Assembly (NCBI RefSeq): GCF_002077945.1
Contig: NZ_LVYD01000013.1
Location: 1 to 64,000 of the forward strand
Length of the DNA stretch: 64,000 nt
Origin: Niastella vici
GTDB lineage: Bacteria > Bacteroidota > Bacteroidia > Chitinophagales > Chitinophagaceae
Direction of reading: 5' to 3'
A program made the translations under genes and the position numbers. This document shows positions 1 to 7,681 of the stretch, piece by piece; the stretch's first letter is position 1; each line of letters opens with the position of its first letter. The notes beneath the pieces are model-generated. The model saw only the letters and a list, made by a program, of their open reading frames with translations. It did no database searches and was not told where the DNA came from.

Positions 1-1
1 G

Positions 2-139
2 GGATTAATCTCTCACTTCCTACTCGATAGTGCTCCCTTAACTGAACAATTTTCAAACCGGTTCGTGCAGGGTTTAATCGCTTTAAAGAAATTTCAATGT
101 GAAAATTATAATGTCAAACAGGGATTTTACTCGCATATT
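2..139 (+). other. possible 3' end of an unidentified gene (open frame entering the window)
   Basis: One plus-strand frame is open from the window edge to a TAA at 137-139, about 45 codons, with a protein-like composition. It would overlap the end of the convergent NmrA-like gene by 26 bases. I do not recognise the peptide, and an open frame of this length can arise by chance in AT-rich DNA, so this is a weak call that only the upstream sequence can settle. Confidence 0.2.
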
Positions 140-1061
140 TCTTAAGCCATTGCTCAAAGGTCAGCAGGTCTGGGTTAAGTTGCTTTGACATACTAACGTC
201 TCTTGTTTTATTTAATTCTTTTTCGAACTCGTCGTAAAACTGGAACATATTTCCAAGGTCATCAGCGCCGGGAAAGCCAAAACCTCTGTATACATCTGCG
301 GGAATTTTATTGTAAACGACCTGCTCTCCCAACGCCTTGCTCAACCCTTCGGCCAACTCGTTTCCGGTTAAATGTTCACCAGCTATGCCAATTCTTTTAC
401 CCACCATTTCAGTTCCTTTTTTGAAAATGCCATATGCACATTTGCCAATGTCCTCGGCGGCAATGCCCGCCATCTTTGCATTGCCTATCGGAAGCGTAAG
501 CGCTAATCTGCCGTCCTCACCCCGTTTGGGTCCGGCGCCGAAGTAGATAAAATTATCCCAGTAAAAAGACGCGAGCAAAAAGGTTGTGGGTATGCCGGCT
601 GCAGTAAACAATTTATCTGATTCTCCTTTGCCATCGAAATGGGGAACTTTATACTGACCATGAATGGTAGGCATTCGCTGATCATTGAGGGGAACGTATT
701 CACGTGTATCTTCTAACGTAGACCAGATGACATGTTTCAGATCTGCCTGCTTTGCGGCCTCGACAAAGATGGCTGCTTCCGCCTTTTCTTTTTCTGCCGA
801 GAAATGCGCCCAGAAAAAAGTAACGAAAAAGGCACCATAAGCACCGCGGAGCGCATTTTCGACAGACTGTCGATTATCTATATCCGCAACAACAAGCTCA
901 GCTCCAAGTTGGGCTAATTCTTTTGCTTTATCGGAATTGATGTCGCGGGTAACTGCCCTTACTCCGAAGGAACTGTTTTTATCTTGCAGAATAGCGTGGG
1001 CGAGTCCACCGCCCTGGGCGCCGGTGGCGCCGAATATGGTGATTATCTTTTTTGATTGCAT
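114..1061 (-). CDS. NmrA-like NAD(P)-binding Rossmann-fold protein
   Basis: The 315-residue product begins with a beta strand and the glycine-rich dinucleotide loop GATGAQGG (residues 11-18), typical of the NmrA/HSCARG branch of atypical short-chain dehydrogenases. Family members are either redox sensors that bind NADP without catalysis or NAD(P)H-dependent quinone/isoflavone-type reductases. The active-site Tyr-x3-Lys of classical SDRs is not obvious, so a catalytic role cannot be assumed. There is no signal peptide, so it should be cytoplasmic. It is transcribed alone: the next gene upstream is also on the minus strand but ends about 165 bases away behind a terminator-like hairpin. Length and start fit the family. 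Substrate is unknown. Confidence 0.85.
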   Translation of the reverse strand: MQSKKIITIFGATGAQGGGLAHAILQDKNSSFGVRAVTRDINSDKAKELAQLGAELVVADIDNRQSVENALRGAYGAFFVTFFWAHFSAEKEKAEAAIFVEAAKQADLKHVIWSTLEDTREYVPLNDQRMPTIHGQYKVPHFDGKGESDKLFTAAGIPTTFLLASFYWDNFIYFGAGPKRGEDGRLALTLPIGNAKMAGIAAEDIGKCAYGIFKKGTEMVGKRIGIAGEHLTGNELAEGLSKALGEQVVYNKIPADVYRGFGFPGADDLGNMFQFYDEFEKELNKTRDVSMSKQLNPDLLTFEQWLKKYASKIPV

Positions 1062-1184
1062 ATAATAGATTTTCTATCTGAATTTAATGTAAAAACATTA
1101 ATAAAAGAAAACTATTATATGATCGTCCGGTGCGGCTTTGAAGCGGCTGAATTTAACTGGAATCGTGAGAAGAATGTAGAAATG

Positions 1185-1221
1185 AGGAGTACCATCCCGA
1201 TTCAATCGCGATGGCACTCCT
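1185..1221 (-). terminator. terminator-like hairpin after the TlpA-like gene
   Basis: The arms AGGAGT-a-CCATC and GATGG-c-ACTCCT (1185-1196 and 1210-1221) pair around a 13-base loop, five bases past the stop codon of the minus-strand thioredoxin gene. On the minus strand a moderately T-rich stretch follows. The T-tract is weak, so it may stop transcription poorly or mainly protect the mRNA end. Confidence 0.55.
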
Positions 1222-1225
1222 GCTG

Positions 1226-2647
1226 TTATTGTAGCCATTCGTTTATAACGGACACATCAAGCTGAGACAGGTTCACTAAAGGAAGTTGATTGTCATTTAT
1301 GTTTCCTGCTTTATCGATCACAAACGTCCGTGGCAGGAAATCTGCCTGATAGTCTTTGCATATTTTGAGGTTGAACCATCCCCTGGCTATTACGTTAACG
1401 CCATTGATCTGTAGTTCGTCCACCTTTTTTCGCCATTTATTGGCATCTTCCTCAAAACATATGTTCAGGAAGACGATGTTTTTATCTTTATACTTTTCAT
1501 TGATGATGGGACTGTACTTCATAAAATCCCTGGTACAGGCTCCGCAGGTTACTGACCAGAAATTAAGAAACACCCATTTGCCTTTAAAGTCAGAAAGGGA
1601 AACCTGGTTGCCGTTTATATCTTCCAGGGTGAAATCAGGAGCCTGGTTGCCATTCTTAAGTTTGGCAAAATCCAGGTCCATATTTTTTATCCTTTCCTTA
1701 ATGGCAGAATTTTGGCAAAGAGGTTTGTAGCCGTCAGAGATCTGGAGGGCATCTGCATAAGAACCGGCCCGGTATGTATTCTTAATGAGGTTCATGATCA
1801 GCCAGTCTCTGATAACAGGAATTTGCACATCTCCATTGATTGTTTGGTAACGTGCCTGATAATTAACGGTATTGTTCAGGCTGGTACTGTCTGATGTTAT
1901 AGTTTTTGCAAGGAGTGGATCTATGTTCTTAAAATTTAGCAAAAAACGACGGTAATAGTCTGAAGCGTAAAACAGCGGTTCGTTCAGGGAAAGATATTCC
2001 TTTTCTGAAGGTAGAAGGGAGGCGAATTTATTATATAGCTCTTTTCCGATTATTTTTTCATTAGCCTTTAGCGCGCAAACCGGGTTATACAAGAGCCAAT
2101 ACGTCAGATGCCTGGAGTATATTTCGAGCATTGTTTCTTTAGTACTGGGAGAGGGCTGTTGAATTCGTTGCAGGTAATCTTTTAACTGCTGGTTGTAAAT
2201 AACATTCAGTAAACTGTCTGATCTTTTTTCAGCAGCAGCATTAATTTCTTCAAGCCGGCCTTCGAATAAGGCGGAATTGTCAATCACCGCTGTTATTTCC
2301 CTTTTTCGTTGTGGATTGCTGGCCGTCAGGTTATAGGTTAAAAGTGATTCGTCAAGTGTTAGATCAATGCTGTCTCCAGGTAACACAGGAAAACGCAAGT
2401 CCTGGTTTATAAAGTTTATAGTGACGTAGCTTCCCTTTTCTAAGGTAATTTCCTGTTTGAAGTAGCCGGCATCGCTCACGAGTACAGAATCTTTCCTGTT
2501 TTCCAGCAAACCGTCTACTGAAACAATTATGAAATCATTTACGGGGTGAAGTACTATTCCTTTAATAACTGTAATGGTTTGGGCTATTCCAAAGAACATA
2601 CATAGTTGCAAACTGCAAAGGAGCAGTAAGCGTTTGATCTTGAACAT
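1226..2647 (-). CDS. TlpA-like thioredoxin-fold periplasmic protein
   Basis: Exported thiol-disulfide protein of the AhpC/TSA-TlpA group common in Bacteroidota. The first possible Met lies at 2680, but the internal Met at 2647 gives a classical signal peptide (basic MFKIKR then a leucine-rich core), so I chose it. The first two thirds form a DUF4369-like N-terminal domain followed by a helical region. The last about 140 residues are a thioredoxin fold with the motif T-C-G-A-C-T as redox centre (CxxC) and a downstream cis-proline segment LPRTFVID. Such proteins reduce periplasmic disulfides, often in cytochrome maturation or oxidative stress; the partner is unknown here. No linked redox genes are visible nearby. 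Confidence 0.85.
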   Translation of the reverse strand: MFKIKRLLLLCSLQLCMFFGIAQTITVIKGIVLHPVNDFIIVSVDGLLENRKDSVLVSDAGYFKQEITLEKGSYVTINFINQDLRFPVLPGDSIDLTLDESLLTYNLTASNPQRKREITAVIDNSALFEGRLEEINAAAEKRSDSLLNVIYNQQLKDYLQRIQQPSPSTKETMLEIYSRHLTYWLLYNPVCALKANEKIIGKELYNKFASLLPSEKEYLSLNEPLFYASDYYRRFLLNFKNIDPLLAKTITSDSTSLNNTVNYQARYQTINGDVQIPVIRDWLIMNLIKNTYRAGSYADALQISDGYKPLCQNSAIKERIKNMDLDFAKLKNGNQAPDFTLEDINGNQVSLSDFKGKWVFLNFWSVTCGACTRDFMKYSPIINEKYKDKNIVFLNICFEEDANKWRKKVDELQINGVNVIARGWFNLKICKDYQADFLPRTFVIDKAGNINDNQLPLVNLSQLDVSVINEWLQ

Positions 2648-2801
2648 GTTCAAACAAGTTTTTAGGGGTTGGGGGTACATTTCCGATAAATATCTAAAAA
2701 ATAAGCATATAATCCCAGTAAATAATCGTTTTTACAACACATAAAGTAAAAAATGCAGGCAGGACGGAGCAGGATAGTTTGTTCTAAATCATCTCTATAG
2801 A

Positions 2802-2940
2802 TATGATGATTATGGGAATATAAAAGAGGTTACTTTTTCGGGAGAGCCGGAGTATTTGCAGAAGTTGTTGGCGTTTAAGAAGGATGGAGGAGGATGTGCC
2901 CAGGTTCATGGGCAATCTTGAACCGTTTGACAAATATTAA
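2802..2940 (+). pseudogene. fragment of an unidentified gene with one frameshift
   Basis: A protein-like stretch (YDDYGNIKEVTFSGEPEY and onward) runs in one frame to about 2885, then continues in another frame as EEDVPRFMGNLEPFDKY before a TAA at 2938-2940. The change of frame and the lack of a start codon or ribosome-binding site upstream suggest the 3' remnant of a decayed gene. I do not recognise the family, and chance cannot be excluded for so short a segment. Confidence 0.35.
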
Positions 2941-2979
2941 ATGTAATTGCACATGGTAGTTATAAGCGACTCATATAAA

Positions 2980-3030
2980 ATGACCGATATTTCGGTCATC
3001 TTTGCTAATTATGACTGAAATATCGGTCAT
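2980..3030. promoter_or_regulatory. twin 20-bp palindromes, candidate operator
   Basis: Two copies of a 20-base dyad lie 31 bases apart (start to start). The first, 2980-2999, is ATGACCGATATTTCGGTCAT; the second, 3011-3030, is its reverse complement with one base changed. Each has 8-bp arms around a TATT or AATA centre, the size and symmetry of a dimeric repressor site such as those of TetR-type regulators. Neither copy has a T-tract. No intact gene starts immediately downstream, only a broken PAS domain, so the regulated gene may have been lost. Confidence 0.5.
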
Positions 3031-3073
3031 CTTAGTGAAAAGTGTATAATCCGATCCATCTTGGATTTTACAT

Positions 3074-3140
3074 TATCCTTTGCGTGGAATTTCTGTACTC
3101 CTTTCCCATGGAAATTTTATACTCCTTTGCGTGGAATAAT
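3074..3140. repeat. three imperfect ~22-24 bp tandem repeats
   Basis: The block holds three units of the form TACTCCTTTGCGTGGAA-plus-tail (about 3074-3095, 3096-3119, 3120-3140). The middle unit carries CCCAT instead of GCGT. The repeats run into the 5' end of the broken PAS reading frame and make its apparent N terminus (LYSF... twice) artificial. Confidence 0.6.
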
Positions 3141-3432
3141 CACCACGGATTTTTTAGAGTAGATGCTCAATGGACGGTAGAATGTTGGAACAGAGCAGCA
3201 GAGAAATTATTGTTGGTTCCAGCGATTAGTATAGTCGGAGAGAATCTATGGAAAAAATTTGCGGCAGTCATTCCATTAGATTCTATACGCTCTATCATAA
3301 AACATCTATAAAGAGCATTCCCGTTCATTTTCAGCTAAATTGGCAGAAATGGGAGGTCGTTTTGAGGTAATTACCTATTATTTCAGCGATACATTATCTG
3401 TTTATTTCTGCGATTCAGCCATTGGTCTTTAA
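3108..3432 (+). pseudogene. decayed PAS-domain protein fragment
   Basis: The reading frame encodes GFFRVDAQWTVECWNRAAEK and ...GENLWKKF, the core of a PAS sensor domain. It stops at 3309-3311. The fold continues in a second frame (SIPVHFQLNWQKW, from 3314) and then a third (GGRFEVITYYFSDTLSVYF, from about 3340 to the TAA at 3430-3432), matching the usual C-terminal PAS strands. Two frameshifts inside one domain and no kinase or output domain mark a pseudogene, probably of a sensor histidine kinase. It sits at the edge of the AT-rich accessory region together with other debris. Confidence 0.65.
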
Positions 3433-3622
3433 TATTTTCTCAACAACAATTTAAATAGTGGATATTACAGGTTAAGTATCCGACTTTTCAAAGAGACGAT
3501 AATAGTATGGATCTATTCATTTGAATAACTTTTTTTTATGCTCGTTCTACTAATTGGGAATTCAAAATGTTATAAATGAAACCGATTCACACTCCTGATA
3601 TTACGAGCTTAGATTCACACAT
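3433..3622. other. AT-rich spacer without recognisable genes
   Basis: Together with 2681-2801 this completes the long gap between the thioredoxin and Crp/Fnr genes. I see a repeated GATTCACAC word (near 3586 and 3612) and no open frame, tRNA, terminator or promoter that I would defend. Confidence 0.4.
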
Positions 3623-4333
3623 CTATTTATAATTTGCAATCTCTATTAATTTTTTTACATCATATATAACAATTTTTCTTCCTTTTGTTTTCAGTATCTC
3701 TTTTTCTTTAAATTCAGAAAGGATTCGTACTATGTTTTCTTTGGCGGTGCCAACTAAGCTCGCCAGGTCCTCACGTGACAAATTTATCTCAACAGGCTCC
3801 CCAGGTTTAAAATTCGTTTTATATTTTTCCCGTAACACTATTAATTGTAGAGCTAAACGCTCTCGTACTGAACGTTGTGCAAATAAAGTCATACCATTTG
3901 CCAAAACTGTAAATTCGTGACTAAGTGTCTTTAATAATCGACGACTTAAAATATTTGAGCGTTGCAATACTTCGAAAAAATCTTCTTTAGGGATGAATCC
4001 AACAACACTTTCCTCTAAAGCAGCTGCAGAATCAGGAAAGCGTTCCTCCGACAACACGGCATGATACCCTATCAATTCGCCAGAATTGGCTACATATATG
4101 ATTTGTTCGCCTCCATCTATCAATTTGTATTTTTTTACTTTTCCCTCTTTGATATAAAAAATGCCGGTTGGATATCCCCCTTCCCTAAAAATCACCTCTC
4201 CTTTACTATATGGCTGTTCACTTTGATTGGCAGAAAGAATGGCAAAGTCCTCATCTGGCAGGTTCATGAGGATGGATTCACTTTTAAAATCCCATTTGTC
4301 TATAGGAAATAATCCTCTGATACTCATATCCAA
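3623..4333 (-). CDS. Crp/Fnr-family transcriptional regulator
   Basis: The 236-residue protein has an N-terminal cyclic-nucleotide-binding beta-roll (about residues 25-145, with GEVIFREGGYPTGIFYIKEG and the later GELIGYH turn) and a C-terminal winged helix (about 165-232) whose recognition segment includes SREDLASLVGTAKENIVRIL. There are no cysteines, so it cannot hold an FNR-type oxygen-sensing FeS cluster. The Arg-Ser pair used by true CRP for cAMP is not evident either, so the ligand is unknown. It is divergent from the GcvH-like gene, 95 bases apart, and is the only intact regulator in the accessory region, which makes it a candidate controller of the downstream modules. An alternative start two codons downstream (MSIRG) is possible. 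Confidence 0.9.
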   Translation of the reverse strand: MDMSIRGLFPIDKWDFKSESILMNLPDEDFAILSANQSEQPYSKGEVIFREGGYPTGIFYIKEGKVKKYKLIDGGEQIIYVANSGELIGYHAVLSEERFPDSAAALEESVVGFIPKEDFFEVLQRSNILSRRLLKTLSHEFTVLANGMTLFAQRSVRERLALQLIVLREKYKTNFKPGEPVEINLSREDLASLVGTAKENIVRILSEFKEKEILKTKGRKIVIYDVKKLIEIANYK

Positions 4334-4392
4334 AGTTACTTTTTCATAACGAAAAACTGAAAAAAGTCATTTTTTAGAATGATTTAATGGTA

Positions 4393-4423
4393 TTGTAACT
4401 CTTCGGTTTCACAAATAACTTTG
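4393..4423 (+). promoter_or_regulatory. Bacteroidota-type promoter of the GcvH-like gene
   Basis: A TTG (4393-4395) and TAACTTTG (4416-4423) are 20 bases apart, matching the -33/-7 consensus TTG...TAnnTTTG of Bacteroidota housekeeping promoters. The start codon at 4429 lies only five bases after the -7 element, so the transcript would have almost no leader. An imperfect dyad TCATT-N6-AATGA just upstream (near 4368-4383) could be a regulator site, but this is weak. Confidence 0.5.
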
Positions 4424-4428
4424 CTTTT

Positions 4429-4830
4429 ATGAGCAAATCTAAATTTGTAAAACGTGATCTGTATTACACAAATGATCACGAATGGATTGATTACCAAGGG
4501 TCTGTTGCATACGTTGGAATTTGTGAATTCAAATTAAAAGGTATAAAACAGGTTCACCAAATGCTTTTTCCAGAAATGCTGGGTGTTATGAAAAAGGGTG
4601 AGGTTATAGCCACTATTCACTATGAGGATTACAAGATTTCTATTCATATGCCGGTTGATGGAAAAATTGTCAGTATCAATGAAGCCCTGCTCCCTGAGGG
4701 CAATAATTTGTTACTTACTCAACCCGAAAATAATGGCTGGGTCGCTTTGATAGTACCAAGCCAGCCGTATGAAAGAAAAGGATTATTGCAACCCGAACAG
4801 TACAGAATATTTACTAAAAGAAAATTCTAA
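4429..4830 (+). CDS. GcvH-like lipoyl-domain protein
   Basis: A 133-residue protein resembling the glycine-cleavage H protein: YYTNDHEWI near the N terminus, then a hammerhead barrel ending in a P-V-D-G-K turn. Lys69 (motif HYEDYKISIHMPVDG) occupies the place of the lipoylated lysine, although the spacing to the conserved Pro is two residues shorter than in E. coli GcvH. No gcvT, gcvP, lipoate ligase or lplA is nearby, so this is an orphan lipoyl carrier. Comparable orphan proteins (for example the LbpA proteins of sulfur oxidation) act outside glycine cleavage. It heads the plus-strand cluster and is followed 11 bases later by a methyltransferase. Function in the cluster is unknown; lipoylation is an inference. 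Confidence 0.75.
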   Translation: MSKSKFVKRDLYYTNDHEWIDYQGSVAYVGICEFKLKGIKQVHQMLFPEMLGVMKKGEVIATIHYEDYKISIHMPVDGKIVSINEALLPEGNNLLLTQPENNGWVALIVPSQPYERKGLLQPEQYRIFTKRKF

Positions 4831-4841
4831 AGCAAAGATTC

Positions 4842-5459
4842 ATGGATTTCACAATAAATACTAGTTCAAATTCGGATACTTTGGATCACTGGTTTAACTC
4901 AGATACCCAAATACATCATTTATATCCGCAATCTATTCAATTATTGGCTGTCAGGCATTGGACGCCGTTACATATTGCCAAATTGGTATCACAATTTCTT
5001 GTTCCGAAAGAGGGTGTAAAAGTGTTGGATATTGGCAGTGGCGTAGGAAAATTTTGTTTGGCCGGAGCTTATTATAAACCCGGTGCAATTTTTTATGGAG
5101 TTGAACAGCGCAAGCATTTAGTCGCTCACGCTGAAACGGCAAGGAATATTCTTGGCTTAGGGAATGTATATTTTTTAAATCAGAATCTAACTCAACTCGA
5201 TTTTAAACAGTACGACCATTTTTATTTTTATAACTCATTTTACGAGAATCTGGCGGATACAGAAAAAATTGACAACACGATAACATGCTCGCCACAATTG
5301 TACGATTATTATAATAAACAACTTTATAAAAAACTGGAAGAAATGCCTGCAGGAACAAGGCTGGCAACTTTTCATAGCCTTGAAGGCGAAATACCATCGA
5401 GCTATCAGGTAGTTGAGGCGTATGTTGGCAAACTATTAAAATTTTGGATAAAAATATGA
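4842..5459 (+). CDS. class I SAM-dependent methyltransferase (copy A)
   Basis: The 205-residue product has the SAM-binding motif I VLDIGSGVGKFCLAG (about residues 60-74), the acidic end of strand 2 (YGVEQRKHL) and a later aromatic YFYNSFYENL in place of the usual (N/D)PPY motif, so nucleotide N-methylation is not indicated. Substrate is unknown. It has a close paralogue at 6701-7306 and a deleted copy at 5521-5866, all opening with a shared segment of the form LYPQ-x-IQLL-x3-HWTPLHI. It is probably co-transcribed with the GcvH-like gene 11 bases upstream. Confidence 0.85.
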   Translation: MDFTINTSSNSDTLDHWFNSDTQIHHLYPQSIQLLAVRHWTPLHIAKLVSQFLVPKEGVKVLDIGSGVGKFCLAGAYYKPGAIFYGVEQRKHLVAHAETARNILGLGNVYFLNQNLTQLDFKQYDHFYFYNSFYENLADTEKIDNTITCSPQLYDYYNKQLYKKLEEMPAGTRLATFHSLEGEIPSSYQVVEAYVGKLLKFWIKI

Positions 5460-5520
5460 AGGGAGGAATCTACTAACATTTGCATTTAATGCCCGTTATT
5501 TTCAGTAAGGAAACCATTTT

Positions 5521-5866
5521 ATGAACTCTGAAGCTGCTTCAAGACTGTATTTAGACAACTGGTTTAGCTCAGACGCTCAATTTCATAACCTATACCCTCA
5601 GGGTATTCAATTATTATCAGGGCAGCACTGGACTCCCTTGCATATTGTCCAAATGGTAGTAGAATTTTTAACCTCTGAAGAAGATGTTAATGTGCTGGAT
5701 CTAGGAAGTGGCGTAGGAAAATTTAGTTTAGCCGCATCAACTTGAACAACTGCCAATTGGAACAAGATTGGCAACCTTTCATAGCCTGGATGGTGAAGTG
5801 CCGTCTAGCTATCATTTAGTAGAAGCAAAAGCCGATACTTCATTAAAGTTTTGGATGAAAATATGA
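5521..5866 (+). pseudogene. methyltransferase copy B with a large internal deletion
   Basis: The first 74 codons match copy A up to motif I (LDLGSGVGKFSLAA). The frame then closes, and the downstream bases in another frame read LPIGTRLATFHSLDGEVPSS through FWMKI and TGA at 5864-5866, matching the C-terminal 40 residues of copy A. Roughly 90 codons, including the rest of the SAM fold, are missing and the junction is out of frame. This is a dead duplicate. Its intact N-terminal frame (5521-5745) should not be annotated as a functional gene. Confidence 0.85.
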
Positions 5867-5885
5867 TTAACCAAACGACCAAATA

Positions 5886-6188
5886 ATGCCAATAAACTTT
5901 GAAAACGAAATTAGTGAAATATCCAATCATCTGAAAAAAGTGGAGGGTTATTTAGCCTGCGAAAAGATAATTGTTAGAAACATAGAAAAGCATTTGTACA
6001 AGGGATGCGATGAATTGAATATAGAACAATATCTAAAACAAACTTCCACATATATGGAAGATGTAATTGCTTCAAAACAAGGCGACATAGATTATATCAA
6101 TTTTAAATATGCGAGCGGATTTATCAACGAACTTTTAAAAACACCCAAGTGGAATAACTGGATAAAACTATATGATCTGAAATTTTAA
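5886..6188 (+). CDS. small conserved protein of unknown function (paralogue 1)
   Basis: A 100-residue soluble protein, mostly predicted helical and charged, with no known motif that I recognise. It is clearly paralogous to the product of 7326-7622. Shared features are the MPINF start, LKK-EG followed by ACE, an N-I-x-KH segment, GC-EL, and a C-terminal segment (Y-FINxLLxxP-xxNWxK). Each copy follows a methyltransferase, so the pair looks like a duplicated two-gene unit and the two products may act together. Nothing suggests export. Confidence 0.7.
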   Translation: MPINFENEISEISNHLKKVEGYLACEKIIVRNIEKHLYKGCDELNIEQYLKQTSTYMEDVIASKQGDIDYINFKYASGFINELLKTPKWNNWIKLYDLKF

Positions 6189-6193
6189 AGTAG

Positions 6194-6676
6194 ATGAATA
6201 GCATACTCGAAGCAAAAATTATGCATGTAGATAAAAAATATAATCGACCTAGTTATGTACAGGGCTTGTTAACACATAGGTGTTCGCGATGCAGAAAAGG
6301 CGGAATGTTTCAGGTAAATAATTCCTGCAATCTGAAGAAATTCATGAAAATGAATGATAAATGCCCTGTTTGTAACCAGATTTTCGAATTAGAAGTAGGA
6401 TTTTATTATGGAACCGCATATGTGAGTTATGCACTAACAGTTGCTCTATCAGTAACCTCTTTTGTTGCCTGGTGGGTATTAATAGGAATGTCGGTAAATG
6501 ACAATAGATTTTTTTGGTGGTTGGGGTTTAATATAATTCTGTTAATAGTACTTCAACCTTATTTAATGCGCTTGTCAAGAGCAATATGGCTGTCATTTTT
6601 TGTTCGTTATAATACAAATTGGGAAGCTGAAAAACCTGAAGATCCCGAGATTGATGAAATAAAGGTGAATGATTAA
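6194..6676 (+). CDS. DUF983 family membrane protein
   Basis: A 160-residue protein with two CxxC pairs before the membrane part (HRCSRCRKG and DKCPVCNQIF, within about residues 28-65), the signature of DUF983, likely a zinc knuckle. Two to three hydrophobic helices follow (about 75-100 and 110-130), then a charged tail. DUF983 proteins are inner-membrane proteins of unknown function. It lies between the two methyltransferase/small-protein units with five bases to the previous gene, so it is probably in the same operon. Confidence 0.85.
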   Translation: MNSILEAKIMHVDKKYNRPSYVQGLLTHRCSRCRKGGMFQVNNSCNLKKFMKMNDKCPVCNQIFELEVGFYYGTAYVSYALTVALSVTSFVAWWVLIGMSVNDNRFFWWLGFNIILLIVLQPYLMRLSRAIWLSFFVRYNTNWEAEKPEDPEIDEIKVND

Positions 6677-6700
6677 TTAAAGATTGTAAACTACATTAAT

Positions 6701-7306
6701 ATGCCTTTTGTTCCTACTTCTCGATACCTTGACCATATTTTCAAAAGCGAGCAAAGTTTTTGCCAATTATTTCCAGAATCAATTCAACAGCTCGACAAAC
6801 AGCATTGGTCACCATTAAATATAATTTATAAAGCTGTAACATTTCTTTCAAACAAAAAACAGGCAAGAATACTTGATATTGGAAGTGGTTCAGGAAAATT
6901 TTGTTTAGCTGGTGCTTATTATAATCCATTAGCTTTTTTTTATGGCGTAGAACAAAGGCAAAGTTTAATAGAACAAGCTCAATCAGCTAAGGAGAAGTTA
7001 GGAATATCTAATGTGGAATTTATATACAGAAACTTCACGCAGCTGGATTTAAAAGAATTTGAGGGGTTTTATTTTTATAATTCTTTTTTTGAAAATCTTC
7101 CAGGTACAGATAAAATTGATGACAGTATAGCTTATACATCCGAATTGTATCATTATTATAGTATCTATTTAAATAAGCAATTGGATACAATGCCTCCAGG
7201 CACAAAAGTGGCGACCTACTGTAGTTGGGATGATGAGATACCACCGGGTTATCAAAAGGTCGAAGCACATGCCAATGGATTATTAAAACTTTGGATAAAA
7301 ATGTGA
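6701..7306 (+). CDS. class I SAM-dependent methyltransferase (copy C)
   Basis: The 201-residue paralogue of copy A has ILDIGSGSGKFCLAG as motif I (about residues 58-72), YGVEQRQSLIEQ at strand 2 and YFYNSFFENL at strand 4. Identity to copy A is visible along the whole length, including the C-terminal KLWIKM/KFWIKI end. It is intact, so with copy B broken the cluster retains two functional members. Substrate is unknown. Confidence 0.85.
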   Translation: MPFVPTSRYLDHIFKSEQSFCQLFPESIQQLDKQHWSPLNIIYKAVTFLSNKKQARILDIGSGSGKFCLAGAYYNPLAFFYGVEQRQSLIEQAQSAKEKLGISNVEFIYRNFTQLDLKEFEGFYFYNSFFENLPGTDKIDDSIAYTSELYHYYSIYLNKQLDTMPPGTKVATYCSWDDEIPPGYQKVEAHANGLLKLWIKM

Positions 7307-7325
7307 ATGTAAAAGTTAAAGAAAT

Positions 7326-7622
7326 ATGCCTATTAACTTTTATTATGAAATGCAGCAAATTGTGCATTACCTCAAAAAGGCGGAAGGAAATAAAGCTTGT
7401 GAAGCAGTGGTTGTTAGCAATATCAGAAAGCATTTTGAGCAAGGGTGTAGTGAATTAGTCCTTGAAACCTACCTTAAAGAATTAATCAAACATCTTGGTT
7501 TATTAATTGAATCAAATAAAGGAACACTCATTGGCGCTAATTATAAGTATGCTTACGGTTTTATAAACACCCTTTTGGAAATGCCATCCGTCAAAAACTG
7601 GGTAAAGACAACTGGGCTTTAA
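7326..7622 (+). CDS. small conserved protein of unknown function (paralogue 2)
   Basis: A 98-residue paralogue of the product at 5886-6188, with the same MPINF start, LKKAEGNKACE, NIRKHFEQGCSEL and C-terminal YAYGFINTLLEMP segments. It starts 19 bases after methyltransferase copy C. No membrane segment, signal or catalytic motif is visible. The repeated pairing with a methyltransferase is the main clue to its role. Confidence 0.7.
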   Translation: MPINFYYEMQQIVHYLKKAEGNKACEAVVVSNIRKHFEQGCSELVLETYLKELIKHLGLLIESNKGTLIGANYKYAYGFINTLLEMPSVKNWVKTTGL

Positions 7623-7681
7623 GTTTAGAAGGCTTACAAAAAAGGAGCATTGAATTTTAATTTTAAAAACAGATTATTCTT

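Noticed and set aside
1056-1265. A 69-codon plus-strand frame between the NmrA-like and TlpA-like genes
   Set aside because: It runs through the terminator hairpin and the end of the thioredoxin gene and has no coding character.
2640-2653. Perfect 14-bp palindrome TTGAACATGTTCAA at the TlpA-like start codon
   Set aside because: It contains an ACATGT core like the paired sites, but it lies over the coding start, is single and has different flanks, so I treat it as chance.
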